Assembly: GCF_022760925.1 (NCBI RefSeq)
Contig: NZ_JAKTNT010000012.1
Coordinates: forward strand, 1 to 64,000
Length of the DNA stretch: 64,000 bases
Direction: 5' to 3'
Origin: Thermus hydrothermalis
GTDB taxonomy: Bacteria; Deinococcota; Deinococci; Deinococcales; Thermaceae
A model generated the notes under the pieces. That model was not told where the DNA came from. It ran no database searches and worked only from the letters and a program-made list of their open reading frames with translations. Both the position numbers and the translations under genes were made by a program. Positions within the stretch are counted from its first letter, which is position 1. Each line of letters starts with the position of its first letter. Shown piece after piece: positions 35,693 through 44,070 of this stretch.

Positions 35693-36934
35693 ATGGAGGG
35701 CATGGGCGTGTTGGAGCTAAAGCTGCCCTATCGGCTTATCAAACCAAGGAGTTGGCCCAGTCCCTGGCTTGCCCTGGGTCTGCTCCCTGCGCTCTTAGGG
35801 GCCCTTGTCTTCTTTGGTCTGCCCCCTTGGAGGGGGGAGGTGGGCACGCTCGTGTTCCTTACTGTCCTCGCCCATCTCTTGGCTTTTCTCTCCACCGACC
35901 GGATGGCCCGCTATCCGGGGAAGGAGGCCTGGGGGCTTGCGGCCTTTAACCTCTTGCTTTTTACCCTCCTTTTGGTGGCGGTTTTGGCTTTGGGGAGGCT
36001 TTACTACTCTAGGGGTTATCTCCTGATGGCTACCCTCTTTGCCTTCCCCCTTTTGGTGTTCTACCTGACCCGTATGCCCCCTGTGCGGCTTGCCCTCGTT
36101 CCCGGTGAGGTGGCGGATTGGCTTAAGGCGCACTTCAGGGGGGAACTTCCCGTGGTCCGTCTTGATGAGGTGGAGGGGGTGGTGGCGGACCTCCATCACC
36201 TGGACCCAAAGGCTTTGCCCTTTCTGGCGGAGGCTTCCCTGAGGGGGATACCCATCCTCCATGCGGCGAGCGTGTACGAAGGGTATACGGGTAGGGTACC
36301 CCTAGGCCCCGATTTCAACGAGGGCCTCATGGCCTTGGCGGAGACGGACCGGGGGCTATATCCGTGGTTCAAGCGGGTGTGGGAGGTGGGGCTGGTCCTT
36401 GTCCTTTCGCCCTTTCTCCTTGTCTTGGGGCTTCTCGTAGCGCTTTTGGTCTACCTGGACTTAGGCCGGCCTGTGCTTTTTGCTCAGGAGCGTGTGGGCC
36501 TGGGTGGGCGCCCTTTTAGGGCCTACAAGTTCCGCACCATGCGGGGCGCTCCGCGGGAAGGGGTGTATGCGGGTGAAGAAGAGGCCAGGATAACCCGCCT
36601 TGGCCGCTTCTTGCGGCGCTACCGGTTGGACGAGTTGCCGCAGTTCTGGAATATTTTGAAGGGGGATATGAGCCTTGTAGGCCCGAGACCGGAGCAACGG
36701 ATCTTGGCGGAGGCTTACGCGAAAGAAATTCCCCTTTATCCCTTGCGCCACAGCGTCCGTCCAGGGCTTACGGGCTGGGCCCAGGTGCAGCAGGGATATG
36801 CGGAAGGGGTGGAGGGAACCCTGGTTAAGCTCAGCTACGACCTATACTACATCAAGCATCTCTCCTTTTGGCTTGACCTTCGGATTCTGGTAAAGACCCT
36901 TTGGGTTATCGGTACGGGTTTTGGGGCACGTTGA
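35693..36934 (+). CDS. polyprenyl-phosphate sugar-1-phosphate transferase (initiating enzyme)
   Basis: A 413-residue polyprenol phosphoglycosyltransferase. Residues 1-140 hold four TM helices, 140-220 a cytoplasmic CoA-binding-like domain, and 220-413 the catalytic domain with a reentrant helix (LVLVLSPFLLVLGLL) and FAQERVGLGGRPFRAYKFRTMR, RLDELPQFWNILKGDMSLVGPRPE and VRPGLTGWAQV. It starts glycan assembly by loading a sugar phosphate on undecaprenyl phosphate. The start may be the ATG at 35702. The gene is 2 bp from the GT4 stop. Confidence 0.93.
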   Translation: MEGMGVLELKLPYRLIKPRSWPSPWLALGLLPALLGALVFFGLPPWRGEVGTLVFLTVLAHLLAFLSTDRMARYPGKEAWGLAAFNLLLFTLLLVAVLALGRLYYSRGYLLMATLFAFPLLVFYLTRMPPVRLALVPGEVADWLKAHFRGELPVVRLDEVEGVVADLHHLDPKALPFLAEASLRGIPILHAASVYEGYTGRVPLGPDFNEGLMALAETDRGLYPWFKRVWEVGLVLVLSPFLLVLGLLVALLVYLDLGRPVLFAQERVGLGGRPFRAYKFRTMRGAPREGVYAGEEEARITRLGRFLRRYRLDELPQFWNILKGDMSLVGPRPEQRILAEAYAKEIPLYPLRHSVRPGLTGWAQVQQGYAEGVEGTLVKLSYDLYYIKHLSFWLDLRILVKTLWVIGTGFGAR

Positions 36935-36943
36935 ACTTTGGGT

Positions 36944-37756
36944 ATGAACGCAGAAGCAGAGGTGACCTTTTTAGATCTCCTCAAGGCATTGCGACGGAGT
37001 TGGTACTGGCTCTTGGGGGGCGGTTTGCTTCTTGGGGTGCTCGTGGGGTGGGGTAGTGTTCTATTGCCACCGCGTTATGTGAGCGAGATGGCGGTGCAAG
37101 TAGCCACAAAAAAGCCTCAAGAGGGGGTTTCCTTTTTAGTAGAACCCATGCCTTTGGCGACGGAAGGGGTTTCCTTAGCTCTCCCGCGTCCGAGCCAGCT
37201 ACCCTGGGGCGATTGGATTGGTGATACTTTAACTGAGGTTTTAAGCGAAAACCAAACGAAAGGGAAGTTTGATGCGGTGTATAGGAGTGGCGTACTGAGC
37301 CTGAGGGGTTTTGGTAGTACCCCCGAGGAGGCACAAAGAGAAGCCCACGAGGTCTACGAAGTTATTGAGGGGGAACTGAGGAAACGGGTAGAGGCTTTTT
37401 GGCGAAGCTATCTTCGTGGAGAGGAGATGGTGCTTCGTCAGGGGTTAGGGGAGCTAAGGGAAGCGCTTCAAGCGCTTGCGCAGAAAAATCCCGATTCTTC
37501 CATCCCCCAGCACTTCCAAGCTACAGCGACCCTTATGGAGGTGCGCATCCGCCAACTTGAAGCCTACCAGGAGGAAACGGCGTTGCATGGGTTGGTGGAG
37601 GAAACCTTGGCCTCGAGCCTAAGCCTTCTCCAGGCAGCGCAAATCCCAGAACACCCGCAAGAGCGGTATCCCTGGCGATATGGGGTGCTAGCCACCTTAA
37701 CCTTTTGGTTATTTGGAAGTCTCTTGGTCTTTACCAGAGAGCTTTTGCGGGCCTGA
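36944..37756 (+). CDS. Wzz-like chain-length determinant protein
   Basis: A 270-residue protein with the Wzz topology: a TM helix near residues 17-37 and another near 245-262, with a long helical periplasmic domain between (ELRKRVEAFWRSYLRGEEMVLRQGLGELREALQAL). There is no attached tyrosine-kinase domain. It would set the length of the polymer made by the Wzy-like protein. I prefer the ATG at 36944 to the TTG at 36938. Moderately AT-rich. It is the last gene of the cluster before tRNA-Gln. Confidence 0.82.
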   Translation: MNAEAEVTFLDLLKALRRSWYWLLGGGLLLGVLVGWGSVLLPPRYVSEMAVQVATKKPQEGVSFLVEPMPLATEGVSLALPRPSQLPWGDWIGDTLTEVLSENQTKGKFDAVYRSGVLSLRGFGSTPEEAQREAHEVYEVIEGELRKRVEAFWRSYLRGEEMVLRQGLGELREALQALAQKNPDSSIPQHFQATATLMEVRIRQLEAYQEETALHGLVEETLASSLSLLQAAQIPEHPQERYPWRYGVLATLTFWLFGSLLVFTRELLRA

Positions 37757-37868
37757 GGTAGAGGAGGGTGAGATATCCGGGGGGGCTTATTTCTGCCTGG
37801 AAGGCTTTTTGGTGCGACACACATGGCCTTGTTTATGGGCAGGATGGGTCGCTTCCGGAAGAGGGGGT

Positions 37869-37897
37869 TTGACGGCAGGAGGGTTTTGCCCTACAAT
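37869..37897 (+). promoter_or_regulatory. tRNA-Gln promoter
   Basis: TTGACG (37869-37874) and TACAAT (37892-37897) with an exact 17-nt spacer; the predicted start lies about 7 nt before the tRNA. This is the best consensus promoter in the window. Confidence 0.85.
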
Positions 37898-37910
37898 CCC
37901 CCTTGGACGC

Positions 37911-37984
37911 TGGGGCGTCGTCTAATGGCAGGACAGCGGACTTTGGATCCGCCGGTCGTGGTTCGAGTCCACGCGCCCCAGCCA
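37911..37984 (+). tRNA. tRNA-Gln (anticodon TTG), CCA encoded
   Basis: A 74-nt cloverleaf. The acceptor stem pairs TGGGGCG (37911-37917) with CGCCCCA (37974-37980), the discriminator is G, and CCA is encoded at 37982-37984. The anticodon loop reads CTTTGGA, anticodon TTG, and the T-loop GTTCGAGTCC is present. A T-rich stretch follows directly at 37988-37993 and may end transcription. It marks the right edge of the glycan cluster. Confidence 0.97.
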
Positions 37985-38017
37985 AATTTTTTTCATAGAT
38001 TTTTCGCACCTCTCCGG

Positions 38018-38023
38018 TAAACT
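38018..38023 (+). promoter_or_regulatory. -10 box TAAACT of the receiver-like gene
   Basis: TAAACT lies 6 nt before the GTG at 38030, the leaderless arrangement. Confidence 0.55.
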
Positions 38024-38029
38024 GGCCCC

Positions 38030-38410
38030 GTGGCCACGGAGTACCCGGGACTGCTCCTATTAAGCCGCAACGAGGCGCTGCGCGCCTACGTGGAGCTTGT
38101 CCTCTCGGAATCAGGGCTCCCCCTACGTTACTTTGATTCGGCTAAGGAAGGGCTTTTTTGGCTTTTAGACCATACTCCCAAGGCCATCCTTTTAGATGAG
38201 GACTTGGACGTGGACCCCTTTGCTGTGGCGGCCCGTATCCGCCACGTTAGACGCCTTAAGGGCGTGCCCTTGGCTGTGCTCATTTCTCCGTCGGATAGGC
38301 TTCGTACCACGGCGGAAGTGGTTCGCGTGGCGCCTCTGGAGAAGCCCCTGAGCCGCGAGAAGCTTTTCCAGCTTGTGGGCGGTTCTCCCCAAGAAGGGGA
38401 GGTTGGGTAA
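38030..38410 (+). CDS. degenerate response-regulator receiver protein, stand-alone
   Basis: A 126-residue single receiver-like domain with no output domain. The phosphoacceptor region ILLDEDLDVDPFAVAARIR (about residue 55), a serine in AVLISPSD and the lysine of PLEKPLSREKL are present, but the acidic pair normally at the end of strand 1 is replaced (LLLLSRNEAL), so magnesium binding and phosphorylation are doubtful. It may work by phosphorylation-independent binding. GTG start, leaderless. The next gene's -10 box includes its stop codon. Confidence 0.75.
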   Translation: MATEYPGLLLLSRNEALRAYVELVLSESGLPLRYFDSAKEGLFWLLDHTPKAILLDEDLDVDPFAVAARIRHVRRLKGVPLAVLISPSDRLRTTAEVVRVAPLEKPLSREKLFQLVGGSPQEGEVG

Positions 38411-38413
38411 ACT
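38408..38413 (+). promoter_or_regulatory. -10 box TAAACT overlapping the upstream stop codon
   Basis: The TAA stop of the receiver-like gene (38408-38410) forms the first half of TAAACT, which lies 7 nt before the GTG at 38421 of the PBP gene. Confidence 0.55.
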
Positions 38414-38420
38414 GGTGGGC

Positions 38421-40547
38421 GTGCGGGTGTTCCGACTTCTTGCCGTGACGTTCTTGGGGCTCTTGGTCGGGGCTGCCCTGGCCTTGGGCTATCTCGCCTA
38501 TGGGTACACCCGCCATCTGCCCGACCTGTCCCAGTTTGAGCGCCTACGCCTCACCGCCACCTCGGTCCTTTACGCCCGGGATGGCACGCCCATCGCCCAG
38601 ATCGCCAGCGTGGAGGAGGGACGGGCCATCCACCGGAGCCTGGTGCGCCTCGAGGAAGTTTCCCCGGCGGCGGTGGCGGCCGTCGTTTTTTCCGAGGACC
38701 GCCGCTTTTTCCAGCACTACGGGGTGGACTTCGTACGCATGGTGGGCGCCCTTTGGGCCATCCTCCAAGGGGACCTGCAAGGGGGAAGCACCATCACCAC
38801 CCAGGTCATCAAGAACACCCTCCTCAAGGAGCTGGCCCAGGCCCGTTCCCTGGAGCGCAAGTTCAAGGAGTGGGCCTTGGCCTTGGAGCTGGAGCGGCGC
38901 TACACCAAGGAAGAAATCTTGGAAATGTACCTGAACGTGATCCCCTGGGGCGGCAACGCCGTGGGGATCAAGGGGGCGGCGGAGGCCTACTTTGGCAAGG
39001 ACCCGGCCGCCTTGACCCTGGCGGAGGGGCTTTACCTGGCCTCGCTCATCCCCGCCCCTAACGCCCGCTATGCTGACCTTTCCGGGGTGCGCCAGCGCAT
39101 GCGCCTTCTCCTGGACCAGATGGTGGCCGAGGGGTGGGTGAGCCCGGAGGTGGCCGAGGCCGCCTGGCGGGAACCCCTGGTGCCCAAGGGGTGGCGGGCC
39201 CGGTACGATGGCGAGGGGAACCTGCTGGAGGCCGAGCTCGTGGACCCCGAGGCCCGGCTCGTGCGCCAACTGGACTTCCGCATGGCCCCCCACTTCGTCT
39301 TGGAGGTGCGGCGCTTCCTCGAGGCCCGCTTCGGCCGGGAGAAGGTCTATGGGGAAGGGGGGCTTAAGGTCTACACCACCCTGGACCCCGCCATGCAGCG
39401 GGCGGCGGAACGGGCGGCTGCGGAGGCCCGCCTGCCCGAGGGGGCGGACCTCGCCATCGTGGGCTTGGACCCGGAAACAGGGGAGGTCCTGGCCCTGGTG
39501 GGGGGGGTTAGGCGGGAGGGGGACGAGTACAACCGGGCCACCCGGGCCCTGCGGAACCCGGGAAGCGCCGTCAAGCCCTTCGTCTACGCCACCGCCTTTG
39601 AGGAGGGCTTTACCCAGGCCAGCTTGGTGCCCGACCGTCCCCTGGAGTTTCCCGACCCCAGCCAGCCTGGGGGGGTGTGGCGGCCCAAGAACTTCTCGGG
39701 GACCTTCCTCAACCGGGAGATCACCGTGCGCTACGCCCTGGACCTCTCCCTCAACCTCCCCGCCATCTACACCGCCAACGCCATCGGCGTGGAGAAGGTG
39801 GCGCGGAAGCTTTCCGAGGCGGGGTTTGCCGTGCGCTACCCCACCTTGGCCATCGCCATCGGCGGGGCCTCCATCACCCCCGTGGACCTGGCCGCCGCCT
39901 ACGCCGCCTTCGCCAACGGGGGCTACCGGGTCACGCCCCTTTACGTCCTGAGGGTGGAGGACGCCCAGGGAAGGCTCCTCTACCAGGCTACCCCTGAGCG
40001 CCGGAGGCTCTTTAGCCCTGAGGCCGCCTACCAAGGGTGGGACCTCCTGAAGGGCTACGTGTACGACCTGGGGGAGAAGGGCCTGGCCAAGGGGGCCCGC
40101 ATCCCGGGCCGGGTGGTGGGGGGTAAGACGGGCACCACCAACGAGGCCCGCGACCTCTGGTTCGCAGGGGTGACCCGGGGGCTTTCCGCCGTGGTCTGGG
40201 TGGGCCGGGACGACAACAAGCCCCTGCGCATGGGGGGGCGGGAGCCCTCTAGCTCCGTGGTCAACCCGCCCATCTGGCGGGCCTTCGTGGCGGAGGCCCT
40301 AAGGGGCCGCCCGGGGGGCGACTTTCCCCCGCCTTCCGGGCTCGTGGAGGCCCGGGTGGACCTGGTTTCGGGCCTGCCCTCGCCGGAGGGGGTAGCCATG
40401 TGGTTTCCCCAGGGCAAGGTGCCCCTTCCCCCGGCAGAACCCCCTTCCGAGACCGCCCCCGTGCTCCCCTCTGAACCCCAGGGCCAGACGCCACCGGAGG
40501 CCCCGCCCACCCCACCCTTGGAGGAGTCCCATGGAACCTCGCCCTGA
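38421..40547 (+). CDS. class A penicillin-binding protein 1A
   Basis: A 708-residue bifunctional peptidoglycan synthase. After a TM anchor (about residues 3-27) comes the GT51 glycosyltransferase with FSEDRRFFQHYGVD (catalytic Glu) and GGSTITTQVIKN, then the transpeptidase with SAVK (active-site serine), SLN and KTGTTNEARDLWF, and a proline-rich tail. Longer starts are possible, but GTG 38421 is 7 nt after TAAACT and fits the anchor. It overlaps the TrmJ-like gene by 17 nt. Confidence 0.94.
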   Translation: MRVFRLLAVTFLGLLVGAALALGYLAYGYTRHLPDLSQFERLRLTATSVLYARDGTPIAQIASVEEGRAIHRSLVRLEEVSPAAVAAVVFSEDRRFFQHYGVDFVRMVGALWAILQGDLQGGSTITTQVIKNTLLKELAQARSLERKFKEWALALELERRYTKEEILEMYLNVIPWGGNAVGIKGAAEAYFGKDPAALTLAEGLYLASLIPAPNARYADLSGVRQRMRLLLDQMVAEGWVSPEVAEAAWREPLVPKGWRARYDGEGNLLEAELVDPEARLVRQLDFRMAPHFVLEVRRFLEARFGREKVYGEGGLKVYTTLDPAMQRAAERAAAEARLPEGADLAIVGLDPETGEVLALVGGVRREGDEYNRATRALRNPGSAVKPFVYATAFEEGFTQASLVPDRPLEFPDPSQPGGVWRPKNFSGTFLNREITVRYALDLSLNLPAIYTANAIGVEKVARKLSEAGFAVRYPTLAIAIGGASITPVDLAAAYAAFANGGYRVTPLYVLRVEDAQGRLLYQATPERRRLFSPEAAYQGWDLLKGYVYDLGEKGLAKGARIPGRVVGGKTGTTNEARDLWFAGVTRGLSAVVWVGRDDNKPLRMGGREPSSSVVNPPIWRAFVAEALRGRPGGDFPPPSGLVEARVDLVSGLPSPEGVAMWFPQGKVPLPPAEPPSETAPVLPSEPQGQTPPEAPPTPPLEESHGTSP

Positions 40548-41274
40548 CCTGAGCCATATCCGCATCGTCTTGGTGGAGCCGCAGGAGCCCATGAACGTGG
40601 GGGCTGTAGCCCGGGCCATGCGCAACTTCGGCCTTTCCCGGCTTTACGTGGTGAACCCCCATCCCCGGGTGGGGCCGCCCTGGGCCCGGGAGGCCTACTG
40701 GCTTGCGGTGCACGCCGAGGGGATTTTGGACGGGGCCGTGGTGACGGAAAACCTTTTGGAGGCCCTCGAGGGCACCCACTTCGTGGTGGCCACCACGGGC
40801 CGGCCCAGGGAGCTATACCCCGCCCCCGTGGTGCCCGCCTGGGAGGTGCCGCGCCACGCCCTCGCCGTGGAGGGGGAGGTGGCCTTGGTCTTCGGCCGGG
40901 AAACCTTCGGCCTCACCAACGAGGAGTTGGACCTGGCCCACCTGATCGGCACCATCCCCACCGCCCCCGAGCAACCCTCCTTGAACCTGGCCCAGGCGGT
41001 GGTGGTCTTCGCCTATGAGCTCTACAAGGGGGCGATAGGGTGGGAAGCGGGCGAAAAGGAAACGCTCGCCCCCACGGAGGCCCTGGAGGCCCTCTTCGCC
41101 GATCTCGGGCGGTACATCCTGGAGATCGGCTTCACCGACCCCCACCGCCACCCCTACGCCATGCGCCGCCTGCGCCGCATCCTGCATAAGGCCCGGCTTT
41201 CCCCGGGGGAGGTGCAGCTCTTAAGGGGGCTACTCCACCAAAGCCGTTACGCCATGGGGAAGAAGGATGGCTAG
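40531..41274 (+). CDS. TrmJ-like tRNA (Cm32/Um32) 2'-O-methyltransferase
   Basis: A 247-residue SPOUT enzyme. Motif 1 is PMNVGAVARAMRNFGLSRLYVV, motif 2 is ALVFGRETFGLTNEEL, and motif 3 is PEQPSLNLAQAVVVFAYEL, the trefoil knot that binds SAM. The C-terminal extension of about 85 residues (FADLGRYILEIGFTDPHRHPYAMRRLRRIL) is typical of TrmJ, which methylates position 32 in the tRNA anticodon loop. It overlaps both neighbours (17 nt and 8 nt). Confidence 0.88.
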   Translation: MEPRPDLSHIRIVLVEPQEPMNVGAVARAMRNFGLSRLYVVNPHPRVGPPWAREAYWLAVHAEGILDGAVVTENLLEALEGTHFVVATTGRPRELYPAPVVPAWEVPRHALAVEGEVALVFGRETFGLTNEELDLAHLIGTIPTAPEQPSLNLAQAVVVFAYELYKGAIGWEAGEKETLAPTEALEALFADLGRYILEIGFTDPHRHPYAMRRLRRILHKARLSPGEVQLLRGLLHQSRYAMGKKDG

Positions 41275-42814
41275 CCAAAGCCTCTACCGCCTCGTCCGCT
41301 TAGCCCAACGCCTCTTGCCGCCCCTCATCGCCTTGGTGGTGGTGGTCTTTGAGCTGGCCCTTTTCCCCTACCGGCACGTGGATGCCCTCCTTTGGCTCCG
41401 CCTGGGCTTTTACGGCCTGGTGGGGCCTTTGGTCACCTACGCCGTCTTGGAGTGGATCGCCCAGGAGGTCTTGGAGAAGCTCCGGGCGGAAAGGGCTTTG
41501 GAGGAGGCCAACCGCAGGCTTTTGGCGGCGGGGCGGGTCTTCCGGGAGGCCCTGGAGAGCGAGAACCTGGAGGAGGCTGTCCACCGCGTGGCCCGGGCCC
41601 TCCAGGAAACCCTGGGCTACCCCCTGGCCCTGGAGGTGGAGGGCGTGCGGGCGGGGGAGGAGTGTGGGGGGGTGAGGGTGGAGCTTCCCGGCCTCAGGGG
41701 GTACCTGGAGGCCTGTCCCCCCACCCCGGAGCGGGCCTTCCTGGAGGTGTTGGCCCACGAGGTGGGCGGGGCCTTGCAGGCGGTGGTGGCGCGAAGCCGT
41801 GACCTCCTCACCCTCTTTGAGGTGGACCAGGCCCTGAAGGCGGAGGCCAACCTGGACCGGCTTCTGGAGAACCTCTTGGAGCGCATCCAGGACTGGGCGG
41901 AGGCGGAGGGGGGCGGGGTGCTTCTTCTGGACGAGGAGGGGTTCTTGCTCCCCCGGGTGGTGCGCAACCTAGCCCTCCCCGCCCATCCCTTCCTCCCCGA
42001 GGGGGCTTGGAAGGGGGCCTTGGAGGGTCCGGTGTTCGTGGCCCCCGAGACCCTGGCCCTACCCCTGAAGGCCAGGGAGCCCGTGGGGGTCTTGGTGCTC
42101 AAGGGGAAAGGCCTTTCCCGGCGCATCCCCTTCCTTTCCTTCCTGGCCTCCCAGGTGGCCCTGGCGGTGCGGAACGCCCAGGCCTACCTGAGGGCCGAGG
42201 AGCTCGCCATCAACGAGGAGCGCACCCGGATCGCCCGGGAGATCCACGACGGCCTGGCGCAAAGCCTGGCCTTCATGGCCCTGAAGCTGGACCTGGCGGA
42301 AAGGCTTTTGGACAAGGACCGGGAGGCCGCCCTAAAGGCGCTTTCCGAGGTGAAGGACACCTTGCGGAGCCAGATCCGGGAGGTGCGCCGGAGCATCTTC
42401 GCCCTCAGGCCCATTGACCTGGAGCGCTACGGCTTCCTGGAGTCCGTGCGCCGCTACGCCCAGGCCTTCGCCGAGCAGGCGGGGTTCCGGGTAAACCTTT
42501 CCTTGCCCGAGGCCGTGGGGCTATCCCAGGCGAGCGAGCTTGTGCTCTTCCGCGTCCTCCAGGAGGCCCTCACCAACGCCGCCAAGCACGCCAGGCCCAC
42601 CCGGGTGGAGGTGGTCTTGGAGCCCTTGGGGGAAAGGGGGGCGAGGCTTGTCGTGCGGGACAACGGCCAAGGTTTCCAAAACCCCGAGGCCCAGGGCTTG
42701 GGAGGCTTTGGCCTCACCCAGATGCGGGAGCGGGTGGAGGCCCGGGGAGGGCGTTTCTGGGTGGCCTCGGCCCCGGGGAAGGGCACGGAGGTGGGGGCGG
42801 AGGTGCCCTACTAG
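41267..42814 (+). CDS. NarL-type sensor histidine kinase with GAF-like domain, no adjacent regulator
   Basis: A 515-residue kinase. Two TM helices lie in the first 65 residues with almost no periplasmic part, so it probably senses within the membrane or cytoplasm. A coiled linker is followed by GAF-like regions (about residues 90-300), then a HisKA_3 domain with the phospho-acceptor His327 in REIHDGLAQS, and an HATPase_c domain with FRVLQEALTNAAKHARPT (N box) and VRDNGQGF and GGFGLTQMRERVEARGG. HisKA_3 kinases usually have a LuxR-type regulator next door; none is here. Confidence 0.88.
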   Translation: MASQSLYRLVRLAQRLLPPLIALVVVVFELALFPYRHVDALLWLRLGFYGLVGPLVTYAVLEWIAQEVLEKLRAERALEEANRRLLAAGRVFREALESENLEEAVHRVARALQETLGYPLALEVEGVRAGEECGGVRVELPGLRGYLEACPPTPERAFLEVLAHEVGGALQAVVARSRDLLTLFEVDQALKAEANLDRLLENLLERIQDWAEAEGGGVLLLDEEGFLLPRVVRNLALPAHPFLPEGAWKGALEGPVFVAPETLALPLKAREPVGVLVLKGKGLSRRIPFLSFLASQVALAVRNAQAYLRAEELAINEERTRIAREIHDGLAQSLAFMALKLDLAERLLDKDREAALKALSEVKDTLRSQIREVRRSIFALRPIDLERYGFLESVRRYAQAFAEQAGFRVNLSLPEAVGLSQASELVLFRVLQEALTNAAKHARPTRVEVVLEPLGERGARLVVRDNGQGFQNPEAQGLGGFGLTQMRERVEARGGRFWVASAPGKGTEVGAEVPY

Positions 42815-42821
42815 GGGCCCT

Positions 42822-43319
42822 ATGATGGAGGGTATGGAGCGCCCCACGCGCGTGCTCTTTGTCTGCTTGGGCAACATCTGCCGAAGCCCATTGGCGGAAG
42901 GGGCTTTCCGCAAGCTCCTAAGGGAGCGGGGCCTCGAGGCCCACTTTGAGGTGGACTCCGCCGGCACCGGGGCTTGGCACGCGGGAGAGCCCATGGACCC
43001 CAGGGCCCGGCGGGTCTTGGAGGCGGAAGGGGCCTACTTCCCCCACGTGGCCCGGGCCATGACCCGGGAGGACGCCCTCTACTACGACCACATCCTGGTC
43101 ATGGACCGAGAGAACCTGGCCGAGGTCCTAAGGCGCTTCCCCGAGGCCCGGGGCAAGGTGCGGCTCCTCCTGGACTACCTGGGCGGGGGCGAGGTGAAAG
43201 ACCCCTACCACGGGGACTACCAGGACTGCCTCGAGGTCTACTGGACGGTGGAGGCCGCCTGTAGGGCCTTCCTGGAGGTCCATGGACCCAAGGGCGCTTC
43301 TCCGGCGGGCGGGGCTTGA
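42822..43319 (+). CDS. low-molecular-weight protein phosphatase
   Basis: A 165-residue LMW-PTP. The P-loop VCLGNICRSPLAEG (about residues 14-27) holds the nucleophilic Cys and Arg, and the general-acid loop is VKDPYHGDYQDCLEVYW near residue 126. Three in-frame ATGs (42822, 42825, 42834) are possible. The C-terminal 12 codons overlap the fructosamine-kinase gene by 38 nt. In several bacteria this phosphatase is paired with fructosamine-3-kinase and removes the phosphate from protein-bound sugars, so a protein-deglycation role is more likely than tyrosine signalling; this is inference from context. Confidence 0.9.
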   Translation: MMEGMERPTRVLFVCLGNICRSPLAEGAFRKLLRERGLEAHFEVDSAGTGAWHAGEPMDPRARRVLEAEGAYFPHVARAMTREDALYYDHILVMDRENLAEVLRRFPEARGKVRLLLDYLGGGEVKDPYHGDYQDCLEVYWTVEAACRAFLEVHGPKGASPAGGA

Positions 43320-44070
43320 GGCGGAAGGCCCCCTCCTTCCCCTCCACGGGGGGGATATGGCCCGGGTGTGGCGGGTGGGGCCCTACGTGGTGAAGGTGGC
43401 GGAAGACCCCCCGCCGGGCCTTTTCCCCGCCGAGGCCAAAGGACTGGCCGAGCTCGGGAAAAGGGGGGTGAGGGTGCCCCGGGTGCTCCACGTGGCGGAG
43501 GAGGGCCTGGTGCTGGCGTACCTGGCCCCGGGGAAGGAGGACTGGGAGGGGCTTGCCGCCATGCTCGCCCGCTTGCACCGGCAGAAGGAGGCGGTGTACT
43601 GGGCCGAGCCCGGCTTTCTCGGCACCTTTCCCCTTCCCGGGCGCCGAGGGGGGGAGTGGATGGAGTTCTTCTTCCTGCGGTGCGTGGAGCCCCTTCTAAA
43701 GGCCACCTGGGAGCGCCTAGAGGGGCTTGGGCCCAAGGTGGAGGCCCTTTTCCGGGAACCCCTCCCCACGGAGGGCCCGGCTCCCCTCCACGGGGACCTC
43801 TGGCACGGGAACGTCCACTTCGCCCAAGGGGGGCCGGCCCTCCTGGACCCCTCCTTCTTCGTGGGGGAGAGGGGGGTGGACCTGGCCATGATGCGGCTTT
43901 TCGGGGGCTTCCCTCCCGCCTTCTGGCGGGCCTATGAGGCCCTTTACCCGGTACCCGAGGCGGTGGCCAGAGCCCTGCCCCGGTACCAGGTGTACTACCT
44001 CCTCGCCCACGTGCACTTCTTTGGCCGGGGCTACCTGGGGGCACTATGGAAGGCGATTTCCGCCTCTTAG
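43282..44070 (+). CDS. fructosamine/ketosamine-3-kinase family protein
   Basis: A 262-residue kinase of the FN3K/APH fold. It has the ATP site VWRVGPYVVKVAED (about residue 27), the catalytic LHGDLWHGNVHF (about 171) and the metal DPSFFVGERGVDLAMM (about 190). Bacterial members phosphorylate ribulosamines and erythrulosamines on proteins, causing the sugar adduct to fall off. Heat drives glycation, so the function suits a thermophile. It overlaps the phosphatase upstream and the DUF4388 gene downstream by 25 nt. Confidence 0.9.
   Translation: MDPRALLRRAGLEAEGPLLPLHGGDMARVWRVGPYVVKVAEDPPPGLFPAEAKGLAELGKRGVRVPRVLHVAEEGLVLAYLAPGKEDWEGLAAMLARLHRQKEAVYWAEPGFLGTFPLPGRRGGEWMEFFFLRCVEPLLKATWERLEGLGPKVEALFREPLPTEGPAPLHGDLWHGNVHFAQGGPALLDPSFFVGERGVDLAMMRLFGGFPPAFWRAYEALYPVPEAVARALPRYQVYYLLAHVHFFGRGYLGALWKAISAS

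Noticed and set aside
28700-37984. tRNA-Gln as an integration site (att) for the glycan island
   Set aside because: I looked near the left edge for a copy of the tRNA 3' end (GTTCGAGTCC type) and saw none; there is also no integrase gene.
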